DNA of 64,000 bases, taken from the NCBI RefSeq assembly GCF_028765165.1, contig NZ_JARADB010000009.1:62001-126000 (forward strand). The letters run 5' to 3'. The position numbers and the translations under genes were made by a program. This document shows, piece after piece, positions 24,733-32,534 of the stretch; within the stretch, counting starts at the first letter, position 1; each line of letters opens with the position of its first letter. The notes beneath the pieces were generated by a model. It was not told the DNA's origin. It worked only from the letters and a program-made list of their open reading frames with translations, and did not search any database. Source of the stretch: Paenibacillus sp. MAHUQ-63. GTDB taxonomy: Bacteria > Bacillota > Bacilli > Paenibacillales > NBRC-103111.

Positions 24733-24917
24733 ATAACGGACACAGAGGACGCTATTGGTTGAGTTTGGGGCGATTTGAGCCGCTAACGGACACCAGCGCC
24801 GTTATTTGCTCATTTCACTGTGTTTTTAGCCGGATTATGGGTGAATAAGGTCACGTGTGTCCGTTAGAATTGAAACGCAGCGTTTGGATCGAAAATAACG
24901 GCGGTCGTGTCCGTTAG
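24733..24917. repeat. Four-part palindromic element, family A copy 2
   Basis: 185 bp with cores at 24733 (ATAACGGACAC), 24783 (CTAACGGACACC), and inverted copies ending at 24867 and 24917. It occupies most of the 358-bp gap between the MBL-fold and QorB-like genes. Otherwise this gap holds only the promoter region of the latter. Confidence 0.85.
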
Positions 24918-25036
24918 AAATTCGGCGGCTATTTGTGCAGCAGAACAGCAGAGAGCAATAGGCAAAATTGGCTTCAACCTCACCATTAATGGCATAATGA
25001 TATCGTCGATATGTATCCGACGGGGAGGAGCCCATT

Positions 25037-25888
25037 ATGAAACTTTTAGTAACCGGAGCAACAGGAAATCTCGGCGCGCTGGTCGTCGAAGCATTGTTGA
25101 AGAAAGTGCCGGCTGCGGATATGGCAGTCAGCGTGCGCGACCCGAAGAAAGCCGAACATCTAACCGCTTTAGGGGTCGATGTGCGTTATGGCAGCTTCCA
25201 CGACTATGAATCGCTGGTAACGGCTTTCACCGGTATTGACCGATTGTTGATGATCTCATCCGGCGATATGCACAACCGGGCCGAACAGCATGCTACGGCC
25301 GTCAAGGCTGCGAAAGAAGCCAACGTTGGCTTCATCGTGTATACAAGCGCACCGAATGCGGCCGAAAGCCAGTTTGAACTAGCCAGTGACCATCGCGAAA
25401 CCGAGAAGGCCATTATCGAATCAGGGATTCCCTATGCGATCCTGCGCAATAACTGGTATTTGGAAAATGAAATGAGCACGTTCCAAGCCGTACGGAACGG
25501 GGCGCCATGGATCATTGCCTCGGGAGCGGGGAGAATTGGTTGGGCAGCCCGCCGCGATTATGCGGAGGCAGCAGCCAATGTCCTTATCGGTACAGGGCAT
25601 GAGAATACGATCTACGAGCTGTCCAACAAGCTGCTGACACAGGATGAGCTTGCCGCTATCTTTGGGGAGGCCTTGAACCGCGAGGTCCAGGTGATGCATG
25701 TGGATGACGAAGCGTACGGTCGAATATTGAGCGATGCCGGCGTCCCCGATAGTGTTATTCCGTTCCTGGTTGCCATGCAGCGCGGGATACGAGAAGGCGG
25801 GCTGAACGTCGAGAGCAATGATTTGGAGCGGTTGCTGGGGCGTTCGGCAACACCGCTGCAAGAGGCTATTCGACAATTGTTCGTTTAG
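25037..25888 (+). CDS. NAD(P)-binding NmrA/QorB-like quinone oxidoreductase
   Basis: 283 residues; GGGGAGGAG precedes the ATG. Atypical SDR with LVTGATGNLGALVVEALL, VRDPKKA after strand 2, and YTSAPNA, as in E. coli QorB (NADPH:quinone oxidoreductase 2). WYLENEMSTFQAVRNGAPWI is also family-typical. Probably reduces quinones or acts as a redox sensor in the cytoplasm. Single-gene unit with a terminator after it. Confidence 0.87.
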   Translation: MKLLVTGATGNLGALVVEALLKKVPAADMAVSVRDPKKAEHLTALGVDVRYGSFHDYESLVTAFTGIDRLLMISSGDMHNRAEQHATAVKAAKEANVGFIVYTSAPNAAESQFELASDHRETEKAIIESGIPYAILRNNWYLENEMSTFQAVRNGAPWIIASGAGRIGWAARRDYAEAAANVLIGTGHENTIYELSNKLLTQDELAAIFGEALNREVQVMHVDDEAYGRILSDAGVPDSVIPFLVAMQRGIREGGLNVESNDLERLLGRSATPLQEAIRQLFV

Positions 25889-25892
25889 CATT

Positions 25893-25932
25893 AAGGAGGC
25901 AGTCTGCTGAGGCAGCTGCTTCCTTTCCTTTT
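25893..25932 (+). terminator. Terminator after the QorB-like gene
   Basis: Stem AAGGAGGCAG / CTGCTTCCTT with one mismatch, then a T-rich tail (TTCCTTTT). Confidence 0.75.
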
Positions 25933-26061
25933 AGTGTCACAGGGGGATAACTTATGAACAAGATGGGAAGCTTCCAAATTTTATTCTTTACCGATCGTTC
26001 TCAATATGGTAAGGTAGTTGTAACAGTTCACCGAGAGCGAACTTATTTTTTTGCTCTAATT

Positions 26062-26075
26062 AGAATGATCATTCT
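26062..26075. promoter_or_regulatory. Perfect 14-bp palindrome upstream of an SDR gene
   Basis: AGAATGATCATTCT lies 54 bp before the SDR start in an AT-rich stretch. It is a likely operator for an unidentified repressor; it resembles a Fur box only loosely. Confidence 0.45.
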
Positions 26076-26128
26076 CATTAAGGGGTGCTGTACAACTATT
26101 ATTGTAAAGTGTAAAGGAGAAATGATAA

Positions 26129-26890
26129 ATGAGCACAAATACGAACATGCTTGAGGGCAAAGTTGCTTTAATTACAGGCGGAAACCGCGGTATCGGTTTG
26201 GAAACAGCCCGTGAGCTGGGCAAGCTTGGCGCAACCGTCATTATCGGAGCGCGCAGCGGGGAGAAGGGGAGCGATGCCGCGGAGACGCTGCGTGCGGAAG
26301 GCATCAAGGCGGAGAGCATCAAGCTTGACGTTACGGAGGCTGAAGATCATCAGACGGCTTATGACTTCATTGAAGAGCGCTACGGCAAGCTGGATATTCT
26401 GATCAATAATGCCGGTGTACAGCTTGAAGTTGATCATCTTGTCCCTATGAACGAAACGAGCAGGGTTACTCCAGCGGTTCTGCGCGAGACATTCGATGCG
26501 AACTTCTTCAGTCTCATTGAATTGACACAGGGACTGCTCCCGTTAATTCGCAAATCGCCTGCGGGCCGAATCGTTAACCTTTCTAGTGTTCTAGGCTCAT
26601 TAGCTTTGCATGCGAATCCGGACGCGCCAATTTATGGGATGAAGCTGCTGGCGTATAACACCTCGAAGACTGCCTTGAATTCATTTACCTTGCATCTTGC
26701 GCACGAGCTTGGGGATACGGCAATTAAAGTGAATTCCGCTCACCCGGGTTGGGTGAAGACGGAGATCGGCGGCAAATTCGCGCAATTGAATTCGTCAGAA
26801 GGCAGCAGAACCAGCGTTATGCTGGCGACTTTGCCTGAGGATGGACCTACGGGGAAATTCTATCATTTGGATGAAGAACTGCCTTGGTAA
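26129..26890 (+). CDS. Short-chain dehydrogenase/reductase
   Basis: 253 residues; AAAGGAG precedes the ATG. Classical SDR: ITGGNRGIGLETAREL, NNAG, catalytic YNTSK with upstream Ser, and HPGWVKTEIGG. It resembles carbonyl-reductase-like SDRs. The predicted cofactor is NADP, from IGARSGEKG after strand 2. It forms its own unit with a candidate operator upstream and a strong terminator downstream. Confidence 0.9.
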   Translation: MSTNTNMLEGKVALITGGNRGIGLETARELGKLGATVIIGARSGEKGSDAAETLRAEGIKAESIKLDVTEAEDHQTAYDFIEERYGKLDILINNAGVQLEVDHLVPMNETSRVTPAVLRETFDANFFSLIELTQGLLPLIRKSPAGRIVNLSSVLGSLALHANPDAPIYGMKLLAYNTSKTALNSFTLHLAHELGDTAIKVNSAHPGWVKTEIGGKFAQLNSSEGSRTSVMLATLPEDGPTGKFYHLDEELPW

Positions 26891-26913
26891 TCATGAGGCG
26901 TGCATAGAGAACG

Positions 26914-26951
26914 CAGAACAACCAGCAAACGATAGTTTGCTGGTTGTTCTG
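26914..26951. terminator. Perfect 17-bp bidirectional hairpin between convergent genes
   Basis: CAGAACAACCAGCAAAC, loop GATA, and an exact complement. It stands between the SDR gene and the minus-strand gene ending at 26968. Confidence 0.88.
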
Positions 26952-26967
26952 CTGCTTGGCCATTTGA

Positions 26968-27249
26968 TTAGCAGGTGGGCAACTCGTCCAGATATTGTGA
27001 AATGTTAATCAGATCCATTCTTATCGTCAGACAGGATCTCAGGATGTTGTTCAGTTCTTTCCAACCTTCATCCATCTCGGCAATCATCCTGGTAATATCC
27101 TCATTCGTGATTCGGCTTTCCTTGGCTTCGGCCAACATATGAAATCCCCTCGATCCTTCTTCGCATAGTTTCATATATACTTCGTTGCCCAAGCGGCGAA
27201 TGAGGGTGTTGGCTTGCTTAATAAAATACTTTGCGCTGCAGCAGATCAA
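26968..27249 (-). CDS. Uncharacterised small helical protein downstream of marR
   Basis: 93 residues from a TTG at 27249; the frame overlaps the end of the MarR gene by 32 bp and the true start may be inside (ATG KLCEEGSRGF at about residue 26). Predicted entirely helical, rich in Glu, Met and Leu, with three Cys. I recognise no family. Its position directly after the MarR regulator on the same strand and before a strong terminator suggests co-transcription. Moderate evidence that it is a gene. Confidence 0.45.
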   Translation of the reverse strand: MICCSAKYFIKQANTLIRRLGNEVYMKLCEEGSRGFHMLAEAKESRITNEDITRMIAEMDEGWKELNNILRSCLTIRMDLINISQYLDELPTC

Positions 27250-27646
27250 GAGCGCGCTCTATCTCTCGAAGTTCTTCTTCCGTAACGGCTCCGATCCGCT
27301 GAGCGAATAAAACCCCGACACGTTGAAAAACGCCGTTCATCAACGCTTCTCCCTCTTGGGACAGCCGGATCGACTGCTTGCGGCGGTCTTCGGGGGCGGC
27401 GACCTTCTCGCACAATTGCTTCTCGCTCAATTTCCTCAGCTCGCGGCTCGTGTTCGGCATGGACATATGCATGCAATCGCTGATTTCACTGAGCGTAACA
27501 GGCTGGCTGACGGCAATGTATTCGAGAATTTTATATTGAACGGGCGTGAGCGCATCGGCTCGCACGCCTTTGGTCATATCGTTCGTTATTTGATGAACGG
27601 AAGTGGTAAAAGCCACGAATTTCTGAAACAACGCGTTCTTGTCCAT
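27218..27646 (-). CDS. MarR-family transcriptional regulator
   Basis: 142 residues from ATG 27646, preceded by GAAGAGGTGAT. Winged helix with TPVQYKILEYIAVSQPVTLSEISDCMHMSMPNTSRELRKLSEKQL and the wing AAPEDRRKQSIRLSQEG. It is divergent from a flavodoxin-fold quinone reductase, the standard arrangement for MarR/YodB-type repressors that respond to quinones or electrophiles. Inverted TTATCA sites overlap the divergent promoter, which supports repression of its neighbour. Confidence 0.9.
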   Translation of the reverse strand: MDKNALFQKFVAFTTSVHQITNDMTKGVRADALTPVQYKILEYIAVSQPVTLSEISDCMHMSMPNTSRELRKLSEKQLCEKVAAPEDRRKQSIRLSQEGEALMNGVFQRVGVLFAQRIGAVTEEELREIERALDLLQRKVFY

Positions 27647-27694
27647 AGGATCACCTCTTCCTGCAACGATACCAAAATAATTATCAAAAAACAA

Positions 27695-27749
27695 TTATCA
27701 TTTGACAACTAATTAGGGGCGTGCTACGATTTGCTTATCAAATGATAAG
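27695..27749. promoter_or_regulatory. Sigma-A-type promoter with overlapping MarR operator candidates
   Basis: TTGACA (27702-27707), 17-bp spacer, TACGAT (27725-27730) for the quinone-reductase gene. An imperfect inverted repeat TTATCATTTGACAA (27695-27708) covers the -35, and CTTATCAAATGATAAG (27734-27749; 7-bp perfect arms) covers the start region. Both share TTATCA half-sites, as expected for the divergent MarR protein. Confidence 0.7.
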
Positions 27750-27765
27750 TAAAGGAGCAGCCAAC

Positions 27766-28353
27766 ATGAAAACGTTAATCGTGTACACGCACCCGAATCA
27801 TCAGAGCTTAAGCTATGCTTTCCTGCAGAAGGTCGTACAGGGAAGCGCGGAGAATCCCAGTATCGACGAAGTGAACGTACTGGATCTTTATGAGGAAGAA
27901 TTTAATCCGCTGCTGGTGTTTAACGAGCATAAACGCAGAAGGGATATGCATGCCGACCCGAAGCTTGCCGTCTACCGGGAACAGCTCCTATGGGCCGATA
28001 AAATCGTGTTCGTCTATCCGATTTGGTGGGGGCGCCCTCCGGCTATGCTCATGGGGTATATCGACCAGATGTTTGCCTCGGGATTTGCCTATAAGGAGAA
28101 GGGCGGTCTATTGCCGGAAGGGCTGCTGAAGGGGAAATCGGTGGTCTGTATTTCGAGTATGAAAGGACCGGTTCATTATCCGCTGTTATGGCTGAACAAT
28201 GCGCACAAAATTTTGATGAGGAAAGCGTTGTTTAACTATGTAGGCATCAAGAAGGTTAAATTTTTTGAGTTTGGCAGCATGGAAAGCCCGCGCGGCAAAC
28301 AGCAGCAGAAGCTGGAGAAAGTATATCGCTATTTCAAAACGGTTGCCCAATAG
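27766..28353 (+). CDS. NAD(P)H dehydrogenase (quinone), flavodoxin fold
   Basis: 195 residues from ATG 27766 (AAAGGAG upstream). MKTLIVYTHPNHQSLSYAFL is the FMN-phosphate loop; YPIWWGRPPAMLMGYIDQMFASGFAY is the family signature of KefF/MdaB/YwrO-type reductases. It carries out two-electron reduction of quinones using NAD(P)H and protects against redox cycling. A MarR regulator is divergent, with operator-like repeats around this gene's promoter. Confidence 0.92.
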   Translation: MKTLIVYTHPNHQSLSYAFLQKVVQGSAENPSIDEVNVLDLYEEEFNPLLVFNEHKRRRDMHADPKLAVYREQLLWADKIVFVYPIWWGRPPAMLMGYIDQMFASGFAYKEKGGLLPEGLLKGKSVVCISSMKGPVHYPLLWLNNAHKILMRKALFNYVGIKKVKFFEFGSMESPRGKQQQKLEKVYRYFKTVAQ

Positions 28354-28445
28354 ATAGCAGATCTTATCCAGGTCCTGCTGCTCCGCACCGGTGCACTTAT
28401 AATATATAGGTGAGGGGAAGTCTTCGCCGCGGAATACGACACCAT

Positions 28446-28483
28446 GCTATGCGCTGCCGATGAGGGAGTGCATAGCTTTTTTT
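28446..28483 (+). terminator. Terminator after the quinone reductase gene
   Basis: Stem GCTATGC / GCATAGC with a 17-base loop followed by seven T. It lies just before the convergent end of the VOC gene at 28488. Confidence 0.75.
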
Positions 28484-28487
28484 AAGA

Positions 28488-28889
28488 CTACTTCTTCGGC
28501 AGATTGAGCTGCCAGGAGACGCCGTAACGGTCATTGAGCCAGCCGAACCTCTTGCTGAAGCCATAGTCGCCTAACGGCATAAGGGCTTGTCCTTCCTCGA
28601 CCAGCTTCGCATAGAGCACGTCGAGCTCCTCCTCCGAACTGCAGTCGAGGAAAATTGAGAAAGAAGGCGTGAAGCCGAACGCATGCTTTACATAACTATC
28701 TATGCACATGAATGCTTGCCCTTTCAATGAAAAGGTGGCAGTCACTATCGTTCCTTCGGGACCTGCTTCATTCGCTCCGTAACGGACGATATCCGTAATG
28801 GCTGAATCTTCGATGATCGACGTGTAGAAAGTTATCGCTTTCTCGGCTTGTCCATCTTGGAACATTAAGAAGGGCGTTACTTTTTGCAT
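28488..28889 (-). CDS. PhnB-like VOC-family protein
   Basis: 133 residues; AAAAGGAG precedes the ATG. The opening VTPFLMFQDGQAEKAITFYTSII and ending GFSKRFGWLNDRYGVSWQLNL define the PhnB/3-demethylubiquinone-methyltransferase-like group of the VOC fold. Proteins of this group are common in Bacilli and have no firmly known role. Single gene, convergent with the quinone reductase. Confidence 0.87.
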   Translation of the reverse strand: MQKVTPFLMFQDGQAEKAITFYTSIIEDSAITDIVRYGANEAGPEGTIVTATFSLKGQAFMCIDSYVKHAFGFTPSFSIFLDCSSEEELDVLYAKLVEEGQALMPLGDYGFSKRFGWLNDRYGVSWQLNLPKK

Positions 28890-29004
28890 GAAGACGTCTC
28901 CTTTTTTTTGATAAAATGGTCTTTTTCATATTAGTTATAAATCATTAATATTCCTTCGTGTTTACTTTTTTATTAGGGAAGAAAAGTCCTTGTAAAATAC
29001 CTCT

Positions 29005-29042
29005 AATATTCCTTGACAGGAATATTCCTGATAAGGTATATT
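29005..29042 (+). promoter_or_regulatory. Promoter with embedded AATATTCCT inverted repeats
   Basis: TTGACA at 29013-29018 and TATATT at 29037-29042 (18 bp apart). AATATTCCT (29005-29013) and AGGAATATT (29018-29026) form a perfect 9-bp inverted repeat around the -35, and AGGAATATTCCT (29018-29029) is itself palindromic. A repressor site is likely; the regulator is not adjacent. Confidence 0.6.
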
Positions 29043-29090
29043 TAAACCATGAAGAAGAGGTACGCAAACCGAAATTGGAGGAATGAACAA

Positions 29091-29573
29091 ATGTTGAATA
29101 ACCAGGCAGCGAATGACACCACAGCAACCGTGAATGGCCCGGAACTGATCGTCACCCGAATGTTCTCCGCACCGCGAGAGCTTGTATTCCGCACATGGAC
29201 CGATCCCGCTCATTTAACGAACTGGTGGGGCCCTCAAGGCTTCACGCTTACCATTCATTCCATTGATGTCAACCCAGGCGGCGTATGGCGCTACACGATG
29301 CACGGTCCTGACGGAACCGATTATGAGAACAAAATATCTTACATCGAAGTGATCCGTCCGGAGACTCTTGTCTACTCCCACGGCGATGCGGAGGAGGACG
29401 AACAATTCCGGGTTACCGTCAACTTCGCCGATCGCGACGGCCGAACGGAGCTTACCATGCGGTCTTTGTTCAAGTCGGCGGAAGATCTGGAATACGTTGT
29501 GAAGAACTACGGGGCTGTTGAAGGAGCCAAACAAACGCTTGACCGGCTGGCGCAAGAGCTGGCGAAACTGTAA
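29091..29573 (+). CDS. SRPBCC/AHSA1-domain protein
   Basis: 160 residues from ATG 29091 (GGAGG 9 bp upstream); an in-frame ATG at 29049 lies too close to the promoter. LIVTRMFSAPRELVFRTWTDPAHLTNWWGPQGF is the diagnostic start of AHSA1-like START-fold proteins, which bind hydrophobic ligands. It is followed 20 bp later by a DoxX gene. In Bacilli such genes usually sit beside an ArsR repressor, which is absent here. Confidence 0.88.
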   Translation: MLNNQAANDTTATVNGPELIVTRMFSAPRELVFRTWTDPAHLTNWWGPQGFTLTIHSIDVNPGGVWRYTMHGPDGTDYENKISYIEVIRPETLVYSHGDAEEDEQFRVTVNFADRDGRTELTMRSLFKSAEDLEYVVKNYGAVEGAKQTLDRLAQELAKL

Positions 29574-29593
29574 ATCCGGGAGGAGTAGAGGTT

Positions 29594-29992
29594 ATGAGAA
29601 AAACAATTGTGATTTATTGGATTTTCACAGGTTTATTAGCCGCTCTTATGCTAATGGGATCCATCCCCGATGTCATGTCAGTACCCTCAGCCGTTGAACT
29701 ATTTCAGCACCTTGGTTATCCGGCCTATTTGCTTCCTTTCCTCGGCATCGCCAAAATATTGGGTGTTATCGCGATCGTTGTTCCAGGCTTCCCGCGTTTG
29801 AAAGAATGGGCGTATGCAGGCTTTGTCTTTGATTTGGCGGGAGCTATGTACTCCAGTATTGCGGTCGGTGATCCGGCAAGCAGCTGGTTGATGTTTCCGA
29901 TTGGTTTTATTTTGATCGCCGGTTCCTACGTCTATGCCAATAAAAAAGCAAACCTAGCGGTGCCAACGTCGAGAGGAATTGATTTGTCCTGA
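29594..29992 (+). CDS. DoxX-like membrane protein
   Basis: 132 residues; GGGAGGAG precedes the ATG. Four membrane helices (VIYWIFTGLLAALMLMGSI, YLLPFLGIAKILGVIAIVV, a helix around WAYAGFVFDLAGAMY, and WLMFPIGFILIAGSYVY), the pattern of DoxX_2 proteins. Function is poorly known; members are linked to redox and thiol stress. Co-transcribed with the SRPBCC gene; the pair ends at a terminator at 30075. Confidence 0.85.
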   Translation: MRKTIVIYWIFTGLLAALMLMGSIPDVMSVPSAVELFQHLGYPAYLLPFLGIAKILGVIAIVVPGFPRLKEWAYAGFVFDLAGAMYSSIAVGDPASSWLMFPIGFILIAGSYVYANKKANLAVPTSRGIDLS

Positions 29993-30075
29993 AGCGAATT
30001 TCGAAGTGGTATTTTCTCCTATTTGCAGCCGCCGCGCTTGCAGGAGGGATCTACTTTTACTTCGTTGGTATTTGA
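29989..30075 (+). CDS. Possible 28-residue membrane peptide starting at CTG
   Basis: A CTG whose last bases overlap the DoxX stop (CTGA) opens a 28-codon frame: a basic start (LKRISK) followed by a 20-residue hydrophobic helix, ending in the terminator stem. GAGAGG lies 12 bp before it. There is no ATG, GTG or TTG in frame. The NTGA overlap imitates a translational coupling junction. Could be chance. Confidence 0.3.
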   Translation: MKRISKWYFLLFAAAALAGGIYFYFVGI

Positions 30076-30103
30076 AAAACGAGCCGGAGGGCTCGTTTTT
30101 TTT
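30075..30103 (+). terminator. Terminator after the SRPBCC-DoxX unit
   Basis: AAAAACGAGCC, loop GGAG, GGCTCGTTTTT plus further T: a perfect 11-bp stem with T-tract. Confidence 0.93.
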
Positions 30104-30531
30104 CGCTCAATTCACTCCATACGTCATCCGCCGCCGCTTAAAATTCCTCCTAGGGTCGTTGCCTCACTTAGTTAACGCTGCTCTCCCCAGTATCCGTTGC
30201 ACATTCTATTACCGCTTCTCTCACACCGTTAGCGTTCCCAGCCCTACTACGGTTGATCTGATTGATTTTACGAATACATGAATCGGAATTGACGCCAAAA
30301 GCCAGAATATATGCTATTTTTCATATCGATTTATCGATTTTGCTTCATTTGAGCGATATGTATATGATTTTTCATATAGAATCAGGCGAGCAGGTGTGGG
30401 GCGGGCAGGCTGGCAGTTTGTGGGGTTACCGCCGCCATGCGCCGGTTACACCGGCGGAGAAGAGGCAAGAGTAACGCGCAGGCGACAGCCGGGCCGTATA
30501 GAACGTCCAGCAGCCGACAACACGCGTCTAC
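30104..30531. other. Gene-free interval
   Basis: About 430 bp between the DoxX terminator and the 3' end of the CBO0543-type gene. Short frames here show no ribosome sites or recognisable protein. It contains an AT-rich part (30290-30390) with repeated TTTTCATAT but no clear element. Nothing further seen. Confidence 0.6.
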
Positions 30532-31044
30532 CTACTTCATTTTATCGAGGGATACATGGAACAAGAACATCAATAACCCCGTATACAGAACGGAAATACC
30601 GATGCCGAACAAAGGATGGCGGAAATGAATCCGGAGCATGATGAACATGATAATGTCAAAGAGCAGCGACCACCATAAATTCCATCCGTTATGGTAGGTA
30701 ATGGATCCGCATTTGACAGAAACAAATTCAAGCAGCAAGAAAACGAACGTAAAGAACAGGATGTAATAAACTTGCGGAAGGAGCTTTGCATTCGCAGGGT
30801 ATTTCGATAGAAACACCCAGGTGGATAGAGGCATGCCGATTAAAATAAGCAAAAGGATGGGGATTGTAGCCGCGGGAAGTCCATTCGGTTCCATTTGCCA
30901 TAACTGGTGCTGGTAGCAAAGGATTTCATATAAGGCATTGGACAACGCAGCAAAGAGAAGTGTCGGATAGTACGGCTTCCAATCCCGGTCGGCGAAAGCC
31001 ATTGCCGCAAGGATCCAGAGGATCGAGTAAATAATTGCAACCAT
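30532..31044 (-). CDS. CBO0543-family membrane protein
   Basis: 170 residues, five to six membrane helices. DRDWKPYYPTLLFAALSNALYEIL after the first helix, together with the C-terminal LRIHFRHPLFGIGISVLYTGLLMFLF, fits the CBO0543 family of uncharacterised Firmicute membrane proteins. Role unknown. Single gene; the upstream 150 bp is shared with the divergent YbaK gene. Confidence 0.7.
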   Translation of the reverse strand: MVAIIYSILWILAAMAFADRDWKPYYPTLLFAALSNALYEILCYQHQLWQMEPNGLPAATIPILLLILIGMPLSTWVFLSKYPANAKLLPQVYYILFFTFVFLLLEFVSVKCGSITYHNGWNLWWSLLFDIIMFIMLRIHFRHPLFGIGISVLYTGLLMFLFHVSLDKMK

Positions 31045-31201
31045 AACTTCACAGGACTCCTAGAACCATAATAGTTACAATATTTCCAAATGTAGTAAAA
31101 CCAATACGATCTGCGGGGAGTGCCCGTCGAAAAGGGCGAGGCTTTTTGGTATAGTCAATGTATGGATTGCGAGATGAACACGAAAGAGGTATCGTACACC
31201 T

Positions 31202-31675
31202 ATGTCTATGAAAACGAATGCCTGCCGGAAGCTCGACTCGCTCCGCATGGCGTATTCCTTGCATGAATACGATTGGGACGAGGATCAGCTGGATGTGGGG
31301 ACCGTTGCCGGGAAAGTGAGCTTACAACCCCATCAATTATTCAAAACGCTTATTCTGCGCGGTGACAAGACAGGGGTGCTCGCGGCCTGCATTCCCGGAG
31401 ACCGCGAGCTGAACCTGAAGAGCTTGGCCGCCGTTAGCGGGAACAAGAAAGTGGAAATGGTTCCTGTCAAGGAGATTCAGGCTTTGACAGGTTATATTAG
31501 AGGCGGTGTGTCCCCCCTCGGGATGAAGAAGAAATATCCCTTCTACCTGCATGCCTCTATCTCAGGCATGGAGTTGGTCAGCATTAGCGGCGGCCGGCGG
31601 GGGTTGCAAATTTTTCTGCGCGGCGACGATTTGGCGGCGGCCTCGGAAGGCCAACTGGTCGATATCGTAAGCTGA
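31202..31675 (+). CDS. ybaK: Cys-tRNA(Pro)/Cys-tRNA(Cys) deacylase, YbaK/EbsC family
   Basis: 157 residues. TNACRKLD opening, HEYDWDEDQLDVGTVAGKVSL, VFKTL-like HQLFKTLILRG and GYIRGGVSPLGMKKKYPFYLH are the YbaK signatures, including the conserved Lys of FKT and the GGVSP loop. It hydrolyses mischarged Cys-tRNA(Pro) in trans of prolyl-tRNA synthetase. A perfect terminator follows. The start at 31202 has AAAGAGG somewhat far (about 11 bp); ATG 31208 is possible. Confidence 0.92.
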   Translation: MSMKTNACRKLDSLRMAYSLHEYDWDEDQLDVGTVAGKVSLQPHQLFKTLILRGDKTGVLAACIPGDRELNLKSLAAVSGNKKVEMVPVKEIQALTGYIRGGVSPLGMKKKYPFYLHASISGMELVSISGGRRGLQIFLRGDDLAAASEGQLVDIVS

Positions 31676-31693
31676 GCCGGGCGAGCCGAGAAT

Positions 31694-31735
31694 GAGAAAG
31701 GAGTTGAGCCTTCTGTGAGGCTCAACTCCTTTCTC
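31694..31735. terminator. Perfect 18-bp hairpin after ybaK
   Basis: GAGAAAGGAGTTGAGCCT and its exact complement around a 6-base loop; T-rich second half. A strong terminator in the plus direction. Confidence 0.85.
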
Positions 31736-31757
31736 GTTGCCAGGGCGTTGGCGGCCG

Positions 31758-31943
31758 GTTAACGGACACCACAGCCGTTAATGTCCCGGAATGCGGCATG
31801 ATCCGAATCTAACGGACACCCGGTGCCTTATTCGCCGTTTTCGAGGCAAAAATATGCCTGAAACCGGCGAATAGCGCCTCGGGTGTCCGTTAGATTTGTA
31901 AATCGGCTCAGATGTGACGATTAAGAGCAGCTGTGTCCGTTAG
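31758..31943. repeat. Four-part palindromic element, family A copy 3
   Basis: 186 bp with forward cores at 31758 and 31809 and inverted cores ending near 31893 and at 31943. Flanking CCGG on both outer ends extends the outer pairing. It lies between the convergent 3' ends of ybaK and the ilvN-type gene, after the ybaK terminator. Confidence 0.87.
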
Positions 31944-32010
31944 CCGGCGGAAAACGCTGCTGTCACGGCGGCCATCGCCGGGAGCGCATCCGGTGCGCCG
32001 ACGTAAGCTC

Positions 32011-32529
32011 TTACAGGCCTTCCGTCCGCAGAGACAACGCTGCAACGCCGGTCCTGACCATATTGACAATGGGGTAGCGTCCAATTGCTTCAATGAATTG
32101 TTCCACCTCCGCCGTCCCCCCGGACATCTCGACGAGACAAGCTCCCGCCTCAAGCTGCACGATTTTTCCTCCGAATGTGGAGACTTGCCCGGCTATTGCG
32201 GTTGCGGAATACTCCGGCCCTTCCTGACCCGGACCTGCTCCGGCGGCGAGCTTAAGCAGCACCAGCTCCCGCTCGAAAGGCTGTTCGACAGGCTGGACCG
32301 TGATCACATCAATTAGTTTACTTAATTGTTGAACCATCTGCTGCATGACCTTCCTATCGCCATAAGTGCGAATGGTCATCCGGGAGAAGCCGGTTTGCTC
32401 CGAACCGCCGACCGAGATACTGGCGATGTTGAAGCCTCTTTTCGCCAAGAGCATGCATACCCGCTGCAGCACGCCCGGCCGATCATGAACGAGCAGTGAT
32501 AATAGGAAAGATTGTGCCGGATCAGCCAT
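32011..32529 (-). CDS. ilvN: Acetolactate synthase small (regulatory) subunit
   Basis: 172 residues. N-terminal ACT domain (FLLSLLVHDRPGVLQRVCMLLAKRGFNIASISVG) and the second domain (ERELVLLKLA ... IVQLEAGACLVEMSGGTAEVEQFIEAI), both as in IlvN/IlvH. It binds the catalytic subunit and mediates valine feedback inhibition in branched-chain amino-acid synthesis. It follows the large subunit by 5 bp. The gene for ketol-acid reductoisomerase (ilvC), which often comes next, is absent. Confidence 0.95.
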   Translation of the reverse strand: MADPAQSFLLSLLVHDRPGVLQRVCMLLAKRGFNIASISVGGSEQTGFSRMTIRTYGDRKVMQQMVQQLSKLIDVITVQPVEQPFERELVLLKLAAGAGPGQEGPEYSATAIAGQVSTFGGKIVQLEAGACLVEMSGGTAEVEQFIEAIGRYPIVNMVRTGVAALSLRTEGL

Positions 32530-32534
32530 CTCGT

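Noticed and set aside
25954..26154. 66-codon frame upstream of the SDR gene
   Set aside because: It runs across the operator-like palindrome and promoter region and overlaps the SDR start; no family seen.
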